Notes: generated from the sequence alone by a model not told the origin. Numbered from the stretch's first letter, positions 52,081-62,313 are shown. The stretch: DNA of 64,000 nt from an uncultured Parabacteroides sp. (GCA_934725305.1 CAKVBA010000004.1:1-64000); one strand, 5' to 3'. A program made the numbers and translations.

Positions 52081-52745
52081 AACTCCTCCCATTTGTTCCA
52101 TATATAAAAAGGTTCATGAGGTGAATCAGTCTCACAGATAGCGGCCCGATCTTTCCAATAATTGCGCAGATTGTCAATTGGGAAAATGCGGTCTTGTCGG
52201 GATAGCCACACTTTGGTCCAAGGGAAAGAGGCGGCAGGATGTGCATCCTCTTTGATATGGATAAATAGCTGTTGTAGCTCTTCCTGTATCTCAGGCAAAG
52301 GCCGTTCCGGAAGCTGTTTGTAGGCAGCAAAATGTTCTTTGTTGCCACACATTCTGCGGTTGAAATGTTGTCTGCCTGTCTCGTCCAGATGTTCCAATGT
52401 TCCTTTAAAGATGACCTCCGGAATACCGAATTGGTCATCAATAGGAGCGCCGGTGCCGTTGATGGCTACGGTGATCCATTGAATCGTTTGTGAAGTTTTG
52501 CGGATTGTTTCTGCCAATAACTGTTCAGCGACCCACACGCCAAGTGACCACGCAATCAGATAGATTCTGTTATACGATTCGAGAGATTCGGTCAGACTGA
52601 TGTCGCGATAGTCGTAGCAAACCCACACATCCTGATTGTCGTCGGCTGTCAGTCTGCGGAACAGTTCCGGCGAGGCCGACCAGCCGGCGAAACAGAGTAT
52701 GAGCTGTTTGGCATCTGGGTGTTGAGTCAGTTTTTCAGTTTTCAT
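52071..52745 (-). CDS. bioG: Pimeloyl-ACP methyl ester esterase BioG
   Basis: A 224-residue alpha/beta hydrolase of the DUF452/BioG family, which replaces BioH in some bacteria. It removes the methyl group added by BioC. The nucleophile elbow is AWSLGVWVA (Ser near 76), and the probable catalytic His is in DSPHEPF near the C-terminus. It overlaps bioF (ATGA) upstream and bioC downstream, consistent with this role. Confidence 0.9.
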   Translation of the reverse strand: MKTEKLTQHPDAKQLILCFAGWSASPELFRRLTADDNQDVWVCYDYRDISLTESLESYNRIYLIAWSLGVWVAEQLLAETIRKTSQTIQWITVAINGTGAPIDDQFGIPEVIFKGTLEHLDETGRQHFNRRMCGNKEHFAAYKQLPERPLPEIQEELQQLFIHIKEDAHPAASFPWTKVWLSRQDRIFPIDNLRNYWKDRAAICETDSPHEPFYIWNKWEELWK

Positions 52746-53890
52746 AAGGCTTCTAAGATTGATATTAGGCTCTTTACTTCTTCTTCTGTTATGTTTGCGG
52801 TCAATGAGAAACGGATTCGAGATGTTCCTTTAGGCACTGTAGGCGGTCGGACCGGCAAGCAATAGAATCCTTTACGGCGAAGCTCTTCGGCCTTCAGAAT
52901 ACACTCTTCGTTATCTCCCACAATGAAGGGAATAATGTGGCTGTTGCTGATTTCGCCACCTTTGCCCTTCAAGGCTTGTTGCAGCTGTTGGCTGATAGTT
53001 GCCAGATGAATACGTTCATCTTCCAGATTGGGAAGCTGTTCAAAGAGGAACCAGCTCCAGGCAATCTGGATTGGAGGCAGAGCCGTGCTGAATATCAACG
53101 GACGCATGGTGTTGATCAGGTAGTTGCGGATATCATTGTTACAGATAAGATAAGCACCCATTGAGGCCAGTGCTTTCCCGAAAGTACCGATCAGCAGGTC
53201 GATATCCTGAATGCAATCTTGCTCTTCGGCCACGCCCAATCCCTTTTTACCTCTCACACCGATGGCATGTGCTTCATCGACATAGAGCAGCACATTGGGA
53301 TAACTATTCTTCAGTTCAATCAGCTTGCGCAGGTCGGCCACATCGCCATCCATGCTGAAGACGCTTTCTGTTACGATGATGATCTGTTCATACTGATCGA
53401 TCGATTTGCTGAGCAGACGTTCCAAATGGTTGTAATCGTTGTGCTTATAGCGATAGAAAGGCGTGTCGCTCAGCAAGATGCCGTCAATGATGCTGGCATG
53501 TACCAGCTTGTCGGCAAGAATCAGTGTCTTTTTGTCTGCCAAAGCCGGCAATATACCTGTGTTGGCATGATAGCCACTGTTAAAGAGCAGCGCACTTTCT
53601 CGTCCGAACTGTTCGGCCAAAATTTCCTCCATCTCAGTATAGATGGGATAATTACCGGTTAGCAGTCGGGATGAGGTAGAGGAGAAGGGCAGATCTGTCG
53701 TCTCTATCCAAGAGAGGAAGTCGTTACGCAGATCGAGGCGGCAGCTCAATCCCAAATAGTCGTTCGACGACAGGTTGAGCAGCTCGTTCTCCTCTTGCTT
53801 GATATATTTGCCGTTGTGGATAATCTCCGGTATTTTACGGAGACTACCTTGGGCGGCTAATTCTTCCAATTGTTTGCGATAATCTTTCAT
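52742..53890 (-). CDS. bioF: 8-amino-7-oxononanoate synthase
   Basis: A 382-residue PLP enzyme of the alpha-oxoamine synthase family joining pimeloyl-ACP and alanine. It has NLSSNDYLGLS near the start, DEAHAIGVRGKKGLG, and the cofactor lysine in GTFGKALASMGAY. It lies 21 nt after bioA, and its stop overlaps the bioG start. Confidence 0.95.
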   Translation of the reverse strand: MKDYRKQLEELAAQGSLRKIPEIIHNGKYIKQEENELLNLSSNDYLGLSCRLDLRNDFLSWIETTDLPFSSTSSRLLTGNYPIYTEMEEILAEQFGRESALLFNSGYHANTGILPALADKKTLILADKLVHASIIDGILLSDTPFYRYKHNDYNHLERLLSKSIDQYEQIIIVTESVFSMDGDVADLRKLIELKNSYPNVLLYVDEAHAIGVRGKKGLGVAEEQDCIQDIDLLIGTFGKALASMGAYLICNNDIRNYLINTMRPLIFSTALPPIQIAWSWFLFEQLPNLEDERIHLATISQQLQQALKGKGGEISNSHIIPFIVGDNEECILKAEELRRKGFYCLPVRPPTVPKGTSRIRFSLTANITEEEVKSLISILEAL

Positions 53891-53911
53891 GCTTCTTCGT
53901 ATTGAGATAGG

Positions 53912-55192
53912 TTAACTTTTTTGCAGTACGTGCAGTAAGCCATTTGTCAGTTTAGACAATTCTTCCGGCTTGATGATGAAAGGAGGCATGATGTAAACCA
54001 GTTTACCAAAAGGTCTGATCCAGATTCCCTCTTCTACAAACTGCTGTTGCAATACCGCCATATTGACCGGATCTTTCATCTCAACCACACCAATGGCTCC
54101 CAAAACGCGCACTTCATTGACTGAGTCGAGCTTTGCTGCCGGAGCCAGTTCTCTCTTGAGTTGCTCTTCAATGGCATGAACTCTGTCTTGCCAACCGTTT
54201 TCCAATAGCAGAGAGACTGAGGCCGAAGCGATGGCACAAGCCAAAGGATTGGCCATAAATGTAGGTCCATGCATGAAGCATTGGGCGTCACCCGAGCAGA
54301 TGGTGTCTGCAATCGGTTGGGTTGTAATGGTGGCCGACAGCGTTAAGTATCCGCCAGTCAATGCCTTGCCAATACACATAATGTCAGGTTCAACTCCGGC
54401 CCATTCCCAGGCAAACAGTTTGCCTGTACGTCCGAATCCTGTTGCAATTTCATCAAAGATCAATAGTACATGGTGGCGGTTACACAGTTCACGTGCCTTT
54501 ACCAAGTATTCAGGCGAATAGAAATACATACCACCGGCACCTTGAACAATGGGTTCGAGAATCAGGGCTGCAATACTGTCGGCATGCTGGTTCAGCAGAT
54601 CTTCCAGCGGTTTAATCGCTTCGTCGTTCCATTCTTCACCAAACTTGACAGAGGGTTGCGGAATGAAATATTGTATAGGCAAGCTGCCGCTAAACAGTCC
54701 GTGCATACCGGTCACCGGGTCACAAACCGACATCGCATGCCAAGTGTCGCCATGATATCCGCTGCGGATAGTGGCAAACTGATGTTTGTTCTTCAAGCCT
54801 TTGGCCTGCCAATATTGGATAGCCATCTTCAAAGCCACTTCTACGGCCACTGAACCACTATCGGCATAGAACAGTTTGTCCATAGAGGGTGGAAGAAGAG
54901 GAAGCAGTTTGGCTGCCAGTTCTACAGCCGGTTTATGTGTGAAGCCTCCAAACATAATGTGGCTCATCTGCTTCAGCTGCTCTTCTGCCGCCTTGTTCAA
55001 TACCGGATGATTATATCCATGTACGGCTGCCCACCAAGAAGACATGCCGTCAATCAGTTCGCGTCCATCTTCCAATGTGATGGTCACACCATGCGCCTCC
55101 TTTACCGGAAATACAGGTAGCGGATCGATGGTTGAAGTGTAGGGATGCCAAAGATGCTCCCTATCATATCTGAGTTGTTCTGTTGTTGTCAT
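53912..55192 (-). CDS. bioA: Adenosylmethionine-8-amino-7-oxononanoate aminotransferase
   Basis: A 426-residue class-III aminotransferase making DAPA with SAM as amino donor. It has HLWHPYTS at the start, [36 protein letters not shown] and the PLP lysine in [16 protein letters not shown]. The ATG at 55192 gives an ATGA overlap with bioB; an in-frame ATG at 55201 lies further into bioB. Confidence 0.95.
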   Translation of the reverse strand: MTTTEQLRYDREHLWHPYTSTIDPLPVFPVKEAHGVTITLEDGRELIDGMSSWWAAVHGYNHPVLNKAAEEQLKQMSHIMFGGFTHKPAVELAAKLLPLLPPSMDKLFYADSGSVAVEVALKMAIQYWQAKGLKNKHQFATIRSGYHGDTWHAMSVCDPVTGMHGLFSGSLPIQYFIPQPSVKFGEEWNDEAIKPLEDLLNQHADSIAALILEPIVQGAGGMYFYSPEYLVKARELCNRHHVLLIFDEIATGFGRTGKLFAWEWAGVEPDIMCIGKALTGGYLTLSATITTQPIADTICSGDAQCFMHGPTFMANPLACAIASASVSLLLENGWQDRVHAIEEQLKRELAPAAKLDSVNEVRVLGAIGVVEMKDPVNMAVLQQQFVEEGIWIRPFGKLVYIMPPFIIKPEELSKLTNGLLHVLQKS

Positions 55193-56175
55193 TTTTCCCA
55201 ATCTGTATTTTCAGTTAATGAATAGCCGGCTGCGGTGAAGAGCACTTTGTCGTCTTCCACCTTGCAGCCGATGGTTGTCAATAAATCTCCAATAATGGCA
55301 GAGTTGATGCCAATATACAATGCCTTCTGTTGTGTTTCTTGTGTCAATTGAGCTCTACCACCCGAGAAGCGCAGGAAGGCTTTCGGGTTGATGAAGCGGA
55401 AAAGAGCGATACTTGTCAGCAGCTCCTCTTCGTTGAGCGGCTGGGTGTTTTCGAGCGGAGTGCCAGGAATAGGCTGCAATAAGTTCAATGGAATTGACAG
55501 GATTTCCTCTTTCTGTAGGAATAGAGCCATCTCGATACGTTGTTCCATGGTTTCACCCATGCCGATGATGCCACCTGAGCAGATGCGGAAACCAATCTCG
55601 CGTGCCATGTGGATGGTGTTCATCTTCTGTTCGATGGTATGAGTTGTACATAGCTTACCGAAATAAGAGGGTGCAGTTTCGATATTACAGTGATAGTTCT
55701 CGATGCCACTGTCATAAAGAGCTTGCAGCTTTTCACGGTCGAGCAAGCCCATGGAAGCACAGCATTTGATTGGGCTTGCCTGTTTGATGCTTTTGACTAT
55801 TTCGGTAATCTTCTGCACATCTGTATTGCTGACATACTTACCGCTGGTCACCAGAGCAAAGCGTCCGATTCCCTGTTTACTGTTGTATGTGGCATGTCTC
55901 AAGCACTCTTCGGCCGATAATAGAGGATAGAGATTGACTTTTGTCTTGTAATGTCCGGATTGGGCACACCATTTACAATCTTCGCTGCAGTTGCCACTTT
56001 TTGCATTGATGATTGAGCAGGTATCAAACATATTACCTTTGAAATGGTGGGTGATTTCATGAGCCGCTTTATAAAGAGCCTCTTTATTGGGATGATTAGC
56101 CAGGCTGATAGCCTCTGCTTCATTGATTAGTCCTCCGTTCAATACTTTTTGTTTCAGTAATTCTATCTGTTCCAT
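55189..56175 (-). CDS. bioB: Biotin synthase
   Basis: A 328-residue radical-SAM enzyme inserting sulfur into dethiobiotin. The CxxxCxxC cluster motif is in [16 protein letters not shown] (about 62-77). The second-cluster ligands are expected among CCASMG and NYHCNIET, and the Arg region in [12 protein letters not shown] is conserved. It leads the operon bioB-bioA-bioF-bioG-bioC-bioD. A stable hairpin lies in its 67-nt leader. Confidence 0.95.
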   Translation of the reverse strand: MEQIELLKQKVLNGGLINEAEAISLANHPNKEALYKAAHEITHHFKGNMFDTCSIINAKSGNCSEDCKWCAQSGHYKTKVNLYPLLSAEECLRHATYNSKQGIGRFALVTSGKYVSNTDVQKITEIVKSIKQASPIKCCASMGLLDREKLQALYDSGIENYHCNIETAPSYFGKLCTTHTIEQKMNTIHMAREIGFRICSGGIIGMGETMEQRIEMALFLQKEEILSIPLNLLQPIPGTPLENTQPLNEEELLTSIALFRFINPKAFLRFSGGRAQLTQETQQKALYIGINSAIIGDLLTTIGCKVEDDKVLFTAAGYSLTENTDWEK

Positions 56176-56187
56176 AATTGATGTTTT

Positions 56188-56240
56188 AAAAGCAAAAGCG
56201 GAAGAAAACTCTTTTAGCCAAGAGCTTTCCCCCGCTTCCT
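56188..56240 (-). promoter_or_regulatory. Hairpin in the bioB leader (possible attenuator)
   Basis: Minus strand: AAGCGGGGGAAAGCTCTT pairs with AAGAG and TTTTCTTCCGCTTTT around GGCTA, and ends in a T-rich stretch. It lies between the preceding small gene and bioB, so it may limit read-through into the biotin genes. Confidence 0.55.
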
Positions 56241-56242
56241 AT

Positions 56243-56614
56243 TCATAAAGAATAATGATCAGTAAAATAGGTAGTATGCGCCTGATGGCAAGTCACAGTC
56301 TGTTCTCTCATAGACAAAACTGTCCATGATGCCCAAACAGAGGCGATGTCCTTCAGTAAATCGGTAATCTTTTCTGTCAGTTCACGGATTGTCATAGCTC
56401 CATAGGCAACACTCTTTTCAGAGCAAGAGGAAGCTGTGTGCAGTGACAGATTCTTTTCTAGAAACCGATCTGCTATGTGAGCCGACAGATGGCCAATCGT
56501 TACTACCTGTTTCCGACTGATAAAGGCCGCATACCGTTTCCTGCTCCATCTGCGAAAACGGAGTACTGGCTGTTGAGCACAGCACTTAGAGAAAATGGTA
56601 TGCGCTCTTTTCAT
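56243..56614 (-). CDS. Small Arg/Cys-rich protein before bioB
   Basis: A 123-residue protein. The first half is strongly basic (FRRWSRKRYAAFISRKQVV, then TIGHLSAHIADRFLEKN); the second half has an amphipathic helix (TIRELTEKITDLLKDIASVW). I recall similar RRWSRKxYAAF small ORFs recurring in Bacteroidetes genomes near transport or cofactor genes, but cannot verify this here and no function is known to me. The start at 56614 follows the POT transporter stop by 4 nt. It may be a leader-type or regulatory peptide for the biotin operon. Confidence 0.62.
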   Translation of the reverse strand: MKRAHTIFSKCCAQQPVLRFRRWSRKRYAAFISRKQVVTIGHLSAHIADRFLEKNLSLHTASSCSEKSVAYGAMTIRELTEKITDLLKDIASVWASWTVLSMREQTVTCHQAHTTYFTDHYSL

Positions 56615-56618
56615 CGGA

Positions 56619-58118
56619 TTAGCAAACCTTATTAAGTTTCTTGATAATTGCAAAGATAAACAGAGCTGCTACCACGCAGATGCACATCAATGTACCCCAA
56701 ACGATTGTAAGGTCCATATTCCACATGTGACCCGGGATAGAAACCAACTTGTTACCCAAAGCTGTTGCAACGAACCAAGCACCCATCATCATACCTTGAT
56801 ACTTCGGAGGAGCCACCTTTGTTACCAAAGAGATACCGATCGGTGAAAGCAGCAACTCTGCGAATGTCAAGATCAAATAGGTTGAAACCAAAAGGTTCGG
56901 TGTTACGTCAGCCACGTGGTTGGGGTGATCAGATGCCGGCAGACCGATACAAGAAACAGTCATCATCAAGTAAGCAGCAGCAGCAACCAACATACCCAAA
57001 CCAATCTTAACCGGAGCTTTCGGTTCTTTACCCTTCTTAGCCAACCAGCCAAACAAGGCGATGCTGACAGGAGTAAGCATTACAACGAAGCAAGCGTTGA
57101 ACTGCTGGAAGATCGGAGCAGATAGCTTCACTTCGGGTTCCAAATTATAGTAGTTGTAGCCCAAGATAGCCAAACCTGTGATGATTACAGCAGCATAGAT
57201 ACCTTTTGTCTTTGAAGTAGTGCTCTGGAATACGCCAAACAAACCATATACTAAGAAGATACAAGCCACAAGGTTGGTTACGTCGAACTGCATAGAAGCA
57301 ATACCAGTAGAGGTAGTGGCTGTAAACTCATCAGCAAACCAAGTCAATGTCAAACCGTTCTGGTGGAATGCCATCCAGAAGAAGATTACTACGGCGAACA
57401 CCAACAGCAAACATACGATACGTTCGCGAGTTTCTGCTGGAGACATTTCTTTAGTCTGCTTGTCATCGGCCTTCTTTTCTTTCTTTACTGCAAGCACCTG
57501 AGCAAAGGTTGACTTACCAAATTTATAGATACAGATACTGGCAATGACAGAGATGCAAGCCACAGCAAAAGCGAAGTGATAAGAATCAGCTTTTGAATAG
57601 CCCAGGCTCGTCTGTGCCCATTCCATAGATTTGATTGCTGCAGTCGGAGCAAACAATGCACCTACGTTGATCAACATATAGAACAGAGAGAAACCAGAGT
57701 CACGTTTATCAGCATACTTTGGATCATTGTAGAGGTTACCTACCATCACCTGCAAGTTGCCCTTAAACATACCTGTGCCGGCACTTACCAGCAACAAAGC
57801 TGCACCCATGGCGATGATAGCCACTGTGCCGCTGCCCAAGGGGATAGAAAGCAGGAAGTAACCTGCGAACATAATAAAGATACCGATCACTACCATACGG
57901 GAATAGCCCCACTTATCGGCAGCCATACCGCCAAACAAAGGCAAGAAATAGACCAGTGTTAAAAACCAAGTGTAAATCTCGGAAGCTACTCCAGCTTCGA
58001 ACCCGAAATTCTCGCCGAGAAATAATGCAAATACTGCAAGCATGGTGTAATAACCAAAACGCTCGCCTGTGTTGGCCAATGCCAATGACCAAAGTCCTTT
58101 AGGTTGTCCTTCAAACAT
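56619..58118 (-). CDS. POT family peptide transporter
   Basis: A 499-residue proton-coupled oligopeptide transporter of the major facilitator superfamily with about 14 helices. The family signature GERFGYYTMLAVFALFL (ExxERFxYY-like) is at residues 18-34. FSLFYMLINVGALFAP is the second POT signature. It takes up di- and tripeptides by family. The gene lies 29 nt downstream of the DUF4831 gene, likely in one operon. Confidence 0.94.
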   Translation of the reverse strand: MFEGQPKGLWSLALANTGERFGYYTMLAVFALFLGENFGFEAGVASEIYTWFLTLVYFLPLFGGMAADKWGYSRMVVIGIFIMFAGYFLLSIPLGSGTVAIIAMGAALLLVSAGTGMFKGNLQVMVGNLYNDPKYADKRDSGFSLFYMLINVGALFAPTAAIKSMEWAQTSLGYSKADSYHFAFAVACISVIASICIYKFGKSTFAQVLAVKKEKKADDKQTKEMSPAETRERIVCLLLVFAVVIFFWMAFHQNGLTLTWFADEFTATTSTGIASMQFDVTNLVACIFLVYGLFGVFQSTTSKTKGIYAAVIITGLAILGYNYYNLEPEVKLSAPIFQQFNACFVVMLTPVSIALFGWLAKKGKEPKAPVKIGLGMLVAAAAYLMMTVSCIGLPASDHPNHVADVTPNLLVSTYLILTFAELLLSPIGISLVTKVAPPKYQGMMMGAWFVATALGNKLVSIPGHMWNMDLTIVWGTLMCICVVAALFIFAIIKKLNKVC

Positions 58119-58147
58119 AGTGTTTTAGATAATATTAGAGATTATAA

Positions 58148-59215
58148 CTATTGAATAATTTGTTTTATCGCGCCTGTTTCCGGATAGAAATAAACTTTTA
58201 TCGGAGCCTTTTTGTCTTCAAACATAACCGGAGCCAAACCTTCGTGGCTACCAAATTGTGTAATCTGTACTTCTCCCTTGAAAAGATTTATCTTGTTCAT
58301 CATGATCTCGACATTGGCTTTTCCCGGAACGTTATAGACAATGCCTTTCAGTGATTTTTCTTTCTTTTCTGCTTCTTTTGGATCTAGTTGTGGAGCACGT
58401 TCCGTGGCTGTCAGGTTCATATAAACCGGAGCTCCTCCTAAGTCGTCAGCATCTAAGATACCTAAGCGACTTGAGAATCGGAACAGAATCTCTTTGTTCA
58501 AGTCTTCTTTGGGTTCTATTTCTACTTCATAGCTTTGTGTTTCTTTGGTACGTATGCCTGTGAACAGGTTGGATAAAGATTTCTCCTGACTTTCCAACTG
58601 CTGAATCACCAGTTTCATGGCTTCACCATCGGGAGGAAGATTGTCTGCTTCACCCGTCAAGATGTTCATGCGGCTTTCGCGAATACGATAAATCTGCTTT
58701 GCGGCTACTTCTGCCTGTTTGGCTGTAGAACCTGCCATCAGTAATTCTTCCGATAAGACAGAGGCATCAGTTACCTTTTCTGTGGCTTTCTGTTTCTTGC
58801 TGGATGCTTTTTGAGCTGTTTCTTTTGGAGAGTATTCTGCATTGATAGAGCACAAGCGGCCATCTTCTGTTAAGTAGGCGTATGGAGCCACTGTTCCCTG
58901 TTTGAATTCGACAATGTATGTGTTGTCAGCATCGGGAACACCTCTGTTAAGTAAAGAGATTTTCCCTAATTCATAATAGACTTTGTTGTCTGTAATCACA
59001 TCTTTAACGCCTAAGTATTTTTCTGCATACTGATAATAGGGACCCGCTTTACAAGTAACCTTGGTTACTTCAGCTTCTACTGTCAATACTGTTTTAGGCA
59101 ATGTATAGGTAATTCCGAAATTATTTGCTTTGACTGCATTCTTTTTTACCACTTTGGTCTGTGCAATGAGCGGTAAAGAGAGAAGCAAGCTCGCTATGAT
59201 GAAAATATGTTTCAT
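58148..59215 (-). CDS. DUF4831 exported protein
   Basis: A 355-residue exported protein with a signal peptide ending in LPLIAQT. It has the DUF4831 layout: a beta-rich N-terminal half (KAGPYYQYAEKYLGVKDV), a central basic and glutamine-rich linker, and a second domain. The role is unknown. Located just upstream of the POT transporter on the same strand. A good promoter (59251-59281) lies 36 nt before the ATG. Confidence 0.85.
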   Translation of the reverse strand: MKHIFIIASLLLSLPLIAQTKVVKKNAVKANNFGITYTLPKTVLTVEAEVTKVTCKAGPYYQYAEKYLGVKDVITDNKVYYELGKISLLNRGVPDADNTYIVEFKQGTVAPYAYLTEDGRLCSINAEYSPKETAQKASSKKQKATEKVTDASVLSEELLMAGSTAKQAEVAAKQIYRIRESRMNILTGEADNLPPDGEAMKLVIQQLESQEKSLSNLFTGIRTKETQSYEVEIEPKEDLNKEILFRFSSRLGILDADDLGGAPVYMNLTATERAPQLDPKEAEKKEKSLKGIVYNVPGKANVEIMMNKINLFKGEVQITQFGSHEGLAPVMFEDKKAPIKVYFYPETGAIKQIIQ

Positions 59216-59250
59216 ATTTCAGTGTCTGTTTTAATTCGATAACGATTGCA

Positions 59251-59281
59251 CAAAGCTATGAAATATTTTCGGCTTCGCAAA
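59251..59281 (-). promoter_or_regulatory. Promoter of the DUF4831-POT operon
   Basis: TAGCTTTG (59251-59258, minus) and TTTG (59278-59281) with a 19-bp spacer. Confidence 0.72.
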
Positions 59282-59448
59282 TATTGACGGTAAAACATGC
59301 AAGATGTTTCTAAAAAGGTTTTCTGATTTTTGGGTTCAAAAGATAGGATAGAAGCGTAATCTGCGAGATGAGTCGTTGCGGATTGTGGAGTGATTTGTGA
59401 AAAAGGGGTCAGTGTTCGCTTTTTTCCATTGGTGATTTTTTATGTGCT

Positions 59449-59477
59449 AATTCCTCTGTGTGATTACAGAGGAATTT
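59449..59477 (-). terminator. Terminator overlapping the rpiB 3' end
   Basis: AATTCCTCTGT and ACAGAGGAATT form a perfect 11-bp stem. Half of it is coding sequence: the last codons and TAA of rpiB lie in the 59464-59477 arm. Confidence 0.75.
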
Positions 59478-59895
59478 TATCAACACGTCTTTGATGACGT
59501 CCGCCTTCGAAAGGAGTATTGAGGAATGCTTCAACACATTTGAAAGCCTCTTCCTTTTCGATGAAACGTCCCGGAAGCACTAAGATGTTGGCATCATTGT
59601 GAGCACGTGCCAAGCGAGCAATCTCTTCCATCCAGCAGTGTGCAGCACGAACACCTTGATGTTTGTTCAATGTCATACCAATGCCATTGCCGCTACCGCA
59701 GATAGCGATACCCGGATATACTTCGCCCTTTTCAACGGCAAATGCCAGCTTGTGTGCAAAATCAGGATAATCACAGCTTTCTGTTGAATAGGTGCCAAAA
59801 TCTTTGTAAGCTAAACCTTTGCTATCGAAAAGAGTTTTGATCTGCTCTTTCAATTCAAAACCCGCGTGGTCGCAGCATAAACCAATTGTATTCAT
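59464..59895 (-). CDS. rpiB: Ribose-5-phosphate isomerase B
   Basis: A 143-residue LacAB/RpiB isomerase interconverting ribose 5-phosphate and ribulose 5-phosphate. It has CCDHAGFELKE (phosphate and base contacts), and the catalytic cysteine in GIAICGSGNGIGMTLNK. The ATG at 59895 starts directly before the first beta strand; an upstream ATG at 59961 would add a non-family extension crossing the tkt terminator. It lies next to tkt, a pentose-phosphate partner. Confidence 0.95.
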   Translation of the reverse strand: MNTIGLCCDHAGFELKEQIKTLFDSKGLAYKDFGTYSTESCDYPDFAHKLAFAVEKGEVYPGIAICGSGNGIGMTLNKHQGVRAAHCWMEEIARLARAHNDANILVLPGRFIEKEEAFKCVEAFLNTPFEGGRHQRRVDKIPL

Positions 59896-59949
59896 AATAT
59901 TTTGTATAAAAGGTGATCTGGAAATGTGAGGTGATATATATAAAAGGAA

Positions 59950-59987
59950 AGGTTGCATCAAAACAATTATTTTGACGCACCCTCTCT
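59950..59987 (-). terminator. Terminator of tkt
   Basis: Minus strand: AGGGTGCGTCAAAA pairs (with G-T pairs) to TTTTGATGCAACCTTT, starting about 11 nt beyond the tkt stop. It lies between tkt and rpiB, so rpiB must rely on read-through or its own promoter. Confidence 0.75.
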
Positions 59988-59997
59988 ATAATCCTAT

Positions 59998-62025
59998 TTA
60001 TCCTAATAATTCTTTGACCTGTTTGTAAACATTCTGTCCGTTGAAGCCAAGCTTTTCGTCAAGAACTTTGTATGGAGCAGAGAAACCAAATGATTCAAGA
60101 CCCCAAATCTTTCCGTTGGCACCAACCAAACCTTCCAAGTTTACAGGAAGACCTGCAGTCAAACCAAACTTCTTGGCATTAGCCGGCAATACAGATTCCT
60201 GATATTCCTTACTCTGGTTGCGGAATAAACCTTCAGAAGGAACAGAAACGATACGAACCTTAACACCTTCGGCGCGAAGTAAAGCAGCGCCTTCTACCAA
60301 GGTAGAAACTTCTGAGCCTGAAGCCAACAAGACAACATCAGCTTTTTCGTCTTCGTTAACAATGTAAGCACCCTTAGCTGCCTGCAAAGCATCTTTGTAG
60401 CGACAATCTGCAGTTGGCAGGTCTGTTACATTCTGACGAGAAAGAATCAAAGCACTCGGAGTAGAAGTGTTTTCCATCGCCAATTTCCAGGCAACAGTTG
60501 TTTCTTGAACGTCGGCCGGACGAAGAACTAACATAGAGTTTTTACCGCTGTGATTTTTCAGCTTTTCAAGCAGGCGTACTTGAGCTTCCTGTTCAACCGG
60601 TTCGTGAGTAGGACCATCTTCTCCTACGCGGAATGCATCGTGTGTCCAGATGAACTTAACAGGCAATTCCATCAAGGCCGCCATACGCATTGCCGGTTTC
60701 ATGTAGTCAGAGAACACAAAGAATGTACCACATGCTGCAATTACACCACCATGCAGTGCCATACCGATACATACGCAAGCCATTGTTAATTCAGCAACAC
60801 CCGCCTGGAAGAATGCACCAGTGAAATCTCCCTTAGCAAGAGCGTGAGTTTTCTTTAAGAAGCCATCTGTCTTGTCTGAGTTGGAAAGGTCGGCAGAAGC
60901 ACAGATCATGTTTTCTACTTGAGTAGCCAAAACGCCTAATACTGTAGCAGATGCACCACGGGTTGCGTTGTTGGCCTTCTGTTCAATAGCTTCCCAGTTG
61001 ATTTCGGGAGCTGTATTAGAGAACCATTTTTCCATCTTAGCAGCCAACTCCGGATTTGCTTTAGCCCATGCTTCCTTAGCTGCATAGCGTTCTGCAACGA
61101 TAGCTTCCAGTTCTTTCGCACGTTTGGCATATAATTCAGCAACTTCGGGATATATAGTGAATGGATTTTCAGGATCGCCACCCAAGTTCTTAACAGTTTC
61201 TTTGTAAGAAGCACCGGCAGCAGACAGTGGCTGTCCGTGAGTGCAAACTTTGTTTTCAAAACTGCTGTGGTCTTCGGCAATCGCACCTTTACCCATCAGT
61301 GTTGTTCCTATAATTAAGGTAGGACGGTTCTTTTCTGCCTGAGCTTCGATGATAGCCTGGCGGATTTCAGCAACATCGTTACCATTGATCTTGATGACTT
61401 TCCAGCCCCATGCTTCATACTTCATGGCTACATTTTCATCATCTACCTCTTCTACAGTTGTAGATAACTGAATGTTGTTGGCATCGTAGAACATGATCAG
61501 GTTGTCCAATCCTAATGTACCGGCAATACGTCCGGCACCCTGAGAGATCTCTTCCTGAACACCACCATCAGAGATATAAGCATAGATGGTCTGGTTCATG
61601 ACATCGCCCAAGCGAGCTTTTAAGAATTTAGCGGCAATTGCAGCACCAACGGCGTAAGTGTGGCCTTGTCCTAACGGGCCGGATGTGTTTTCAATACCAC
61701 GCATAACATTTACTTCCGGATGGCCCGGTGTAACACTACCCCATTGACGGAATTGTCCTAATTCTTCCATTGTGAACTTCCCAGTTAGTGCTAATGTCGC
61801 ATAGAGCATTGGAGACATGTGACCCGGATCCAGGAAGAAACGGTCTCTGCCTTCCCATGTCGGATTCTTGGGATCATATATTAAGAACTCAGAGAACAGT
61901 ACGTTGACAAAATCTGCACCACCCATGGCACCACCCGGGTGTCCGGATTTTGCTTTCTCTACCATTGACGCAGCCAGAACACGTATGTTGTCAGCTGCTT
62001 TGTTCATTATATTAATATCGTTCAT
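59998..62025 (-). CDS. tkt: Transketolase
   Basis: A 675-residue TPP enzyme of the pentose phosphate pathway. It has HPGGAMGGADFVNVLF at the start, GHTYAVGAAIAAK, and the TPP-binding ISDGGVQEEISQGAG region (GDG-like with following Asn: YDANNIQLS). The second-half RVGEDGPTHEPVEQEAQVR is a transketolase signature. Full length. The promoter at 62050-62080 lies 25 nt upstream. Confidence 0.96.
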   Translation of the reverse strand: MNDINIMNKAADNIRVLAASMVEKAKSGHPGGAMGGADFVNVLFSEFLIYDPKNPTWEGRDRFFLDPGHMSPMLYATLALTGKFTMEELGQFRQWGSVTPGHPEVNVMRGIENTSGPLGQGHTYAVGAAIAAKFLKARLGDVMNQTIYAYISDGGVQEEISQGAGRIAGTLGLDNLIMFYDANNIQLSTTVEEVDDENVAMKYEAWGWKVIKINGNDVAEIRQAIIEAQAEKNRPTLIIGTTLMGKGAIAEDHSSFENKVCTHGQPLSAAGASYKETVKNLGGDPENPFTIYPEVAELYAKRAKELEAIVAERYAAKEAWAKANPELAAKMEKWFSNTAPEINWEAIEQKANNATRGASATVLGVLATQVENMICASADLSNSDKTDGFLKKTHALAKGDFTGAFFQAGVAELTMACVCIGMALHGGVIAACGTFFVFSDYMKPAMRMAALMELPVKFIWTHDAFRVGEDGPTHEPVEQEAQVRLLEKLKNHSGKNSMLVLRPADVQETTVAWKLAMENTSTPSALILSRQNVTDLPTADCRYKDALQAAKGAYIVNEDEKADVVLLASGSEVSTLVEGAALLRAEGVKVRIVSVPSEGLFRNQSKEYQESVLPANAKKFGLTAGLPVNLEGLVGANGKIWGLESFGFSAPYKVLDEKLGFNGQNVYKQVKELLG

Positions 62026-62049
62026 AATGATTAAAATGTTAAATTGCTA

Positions 62050-62080
62050 CAAATATATAGATAATTCATTTGACAAACAA
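62050..62080 (-). promoter_or_regulatory. Promoter of tkt
   Basis: TATATTTG (62050-62057, minus) with TTG at 62078-62080, 20-bp spacer. A TTTG also lies at 62074-62077. Confidence 0.75.
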
Positions 62081-62313
62081 TTCTTTTAGAGGGGAACGAT
62101 TGTCGTTGATTCGAATTTTTCTGTCTTTTTATCACCGTATTCTTGTGTTTGAGTTGTCTGGGAGTAATTGTTTGGGTCAAAGTGTTGAGAAAGACATGCT
62201 TTAAGTGGTTATTGCTAAAATGGAACGGAGATTGCATGTGCATTTTATCAAGTGGTCTATATTCTCGGTGCAATACGTTATAAACTCATTGGAGGGTGAA
62301 GTGGATGTTGGTG

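Noticed and set aside
56176-56242. BirA-type biotin operator before bioB
   Set aside because: No TTGTAAACC-like inverted repeat with the usual spacing was found in the leader.
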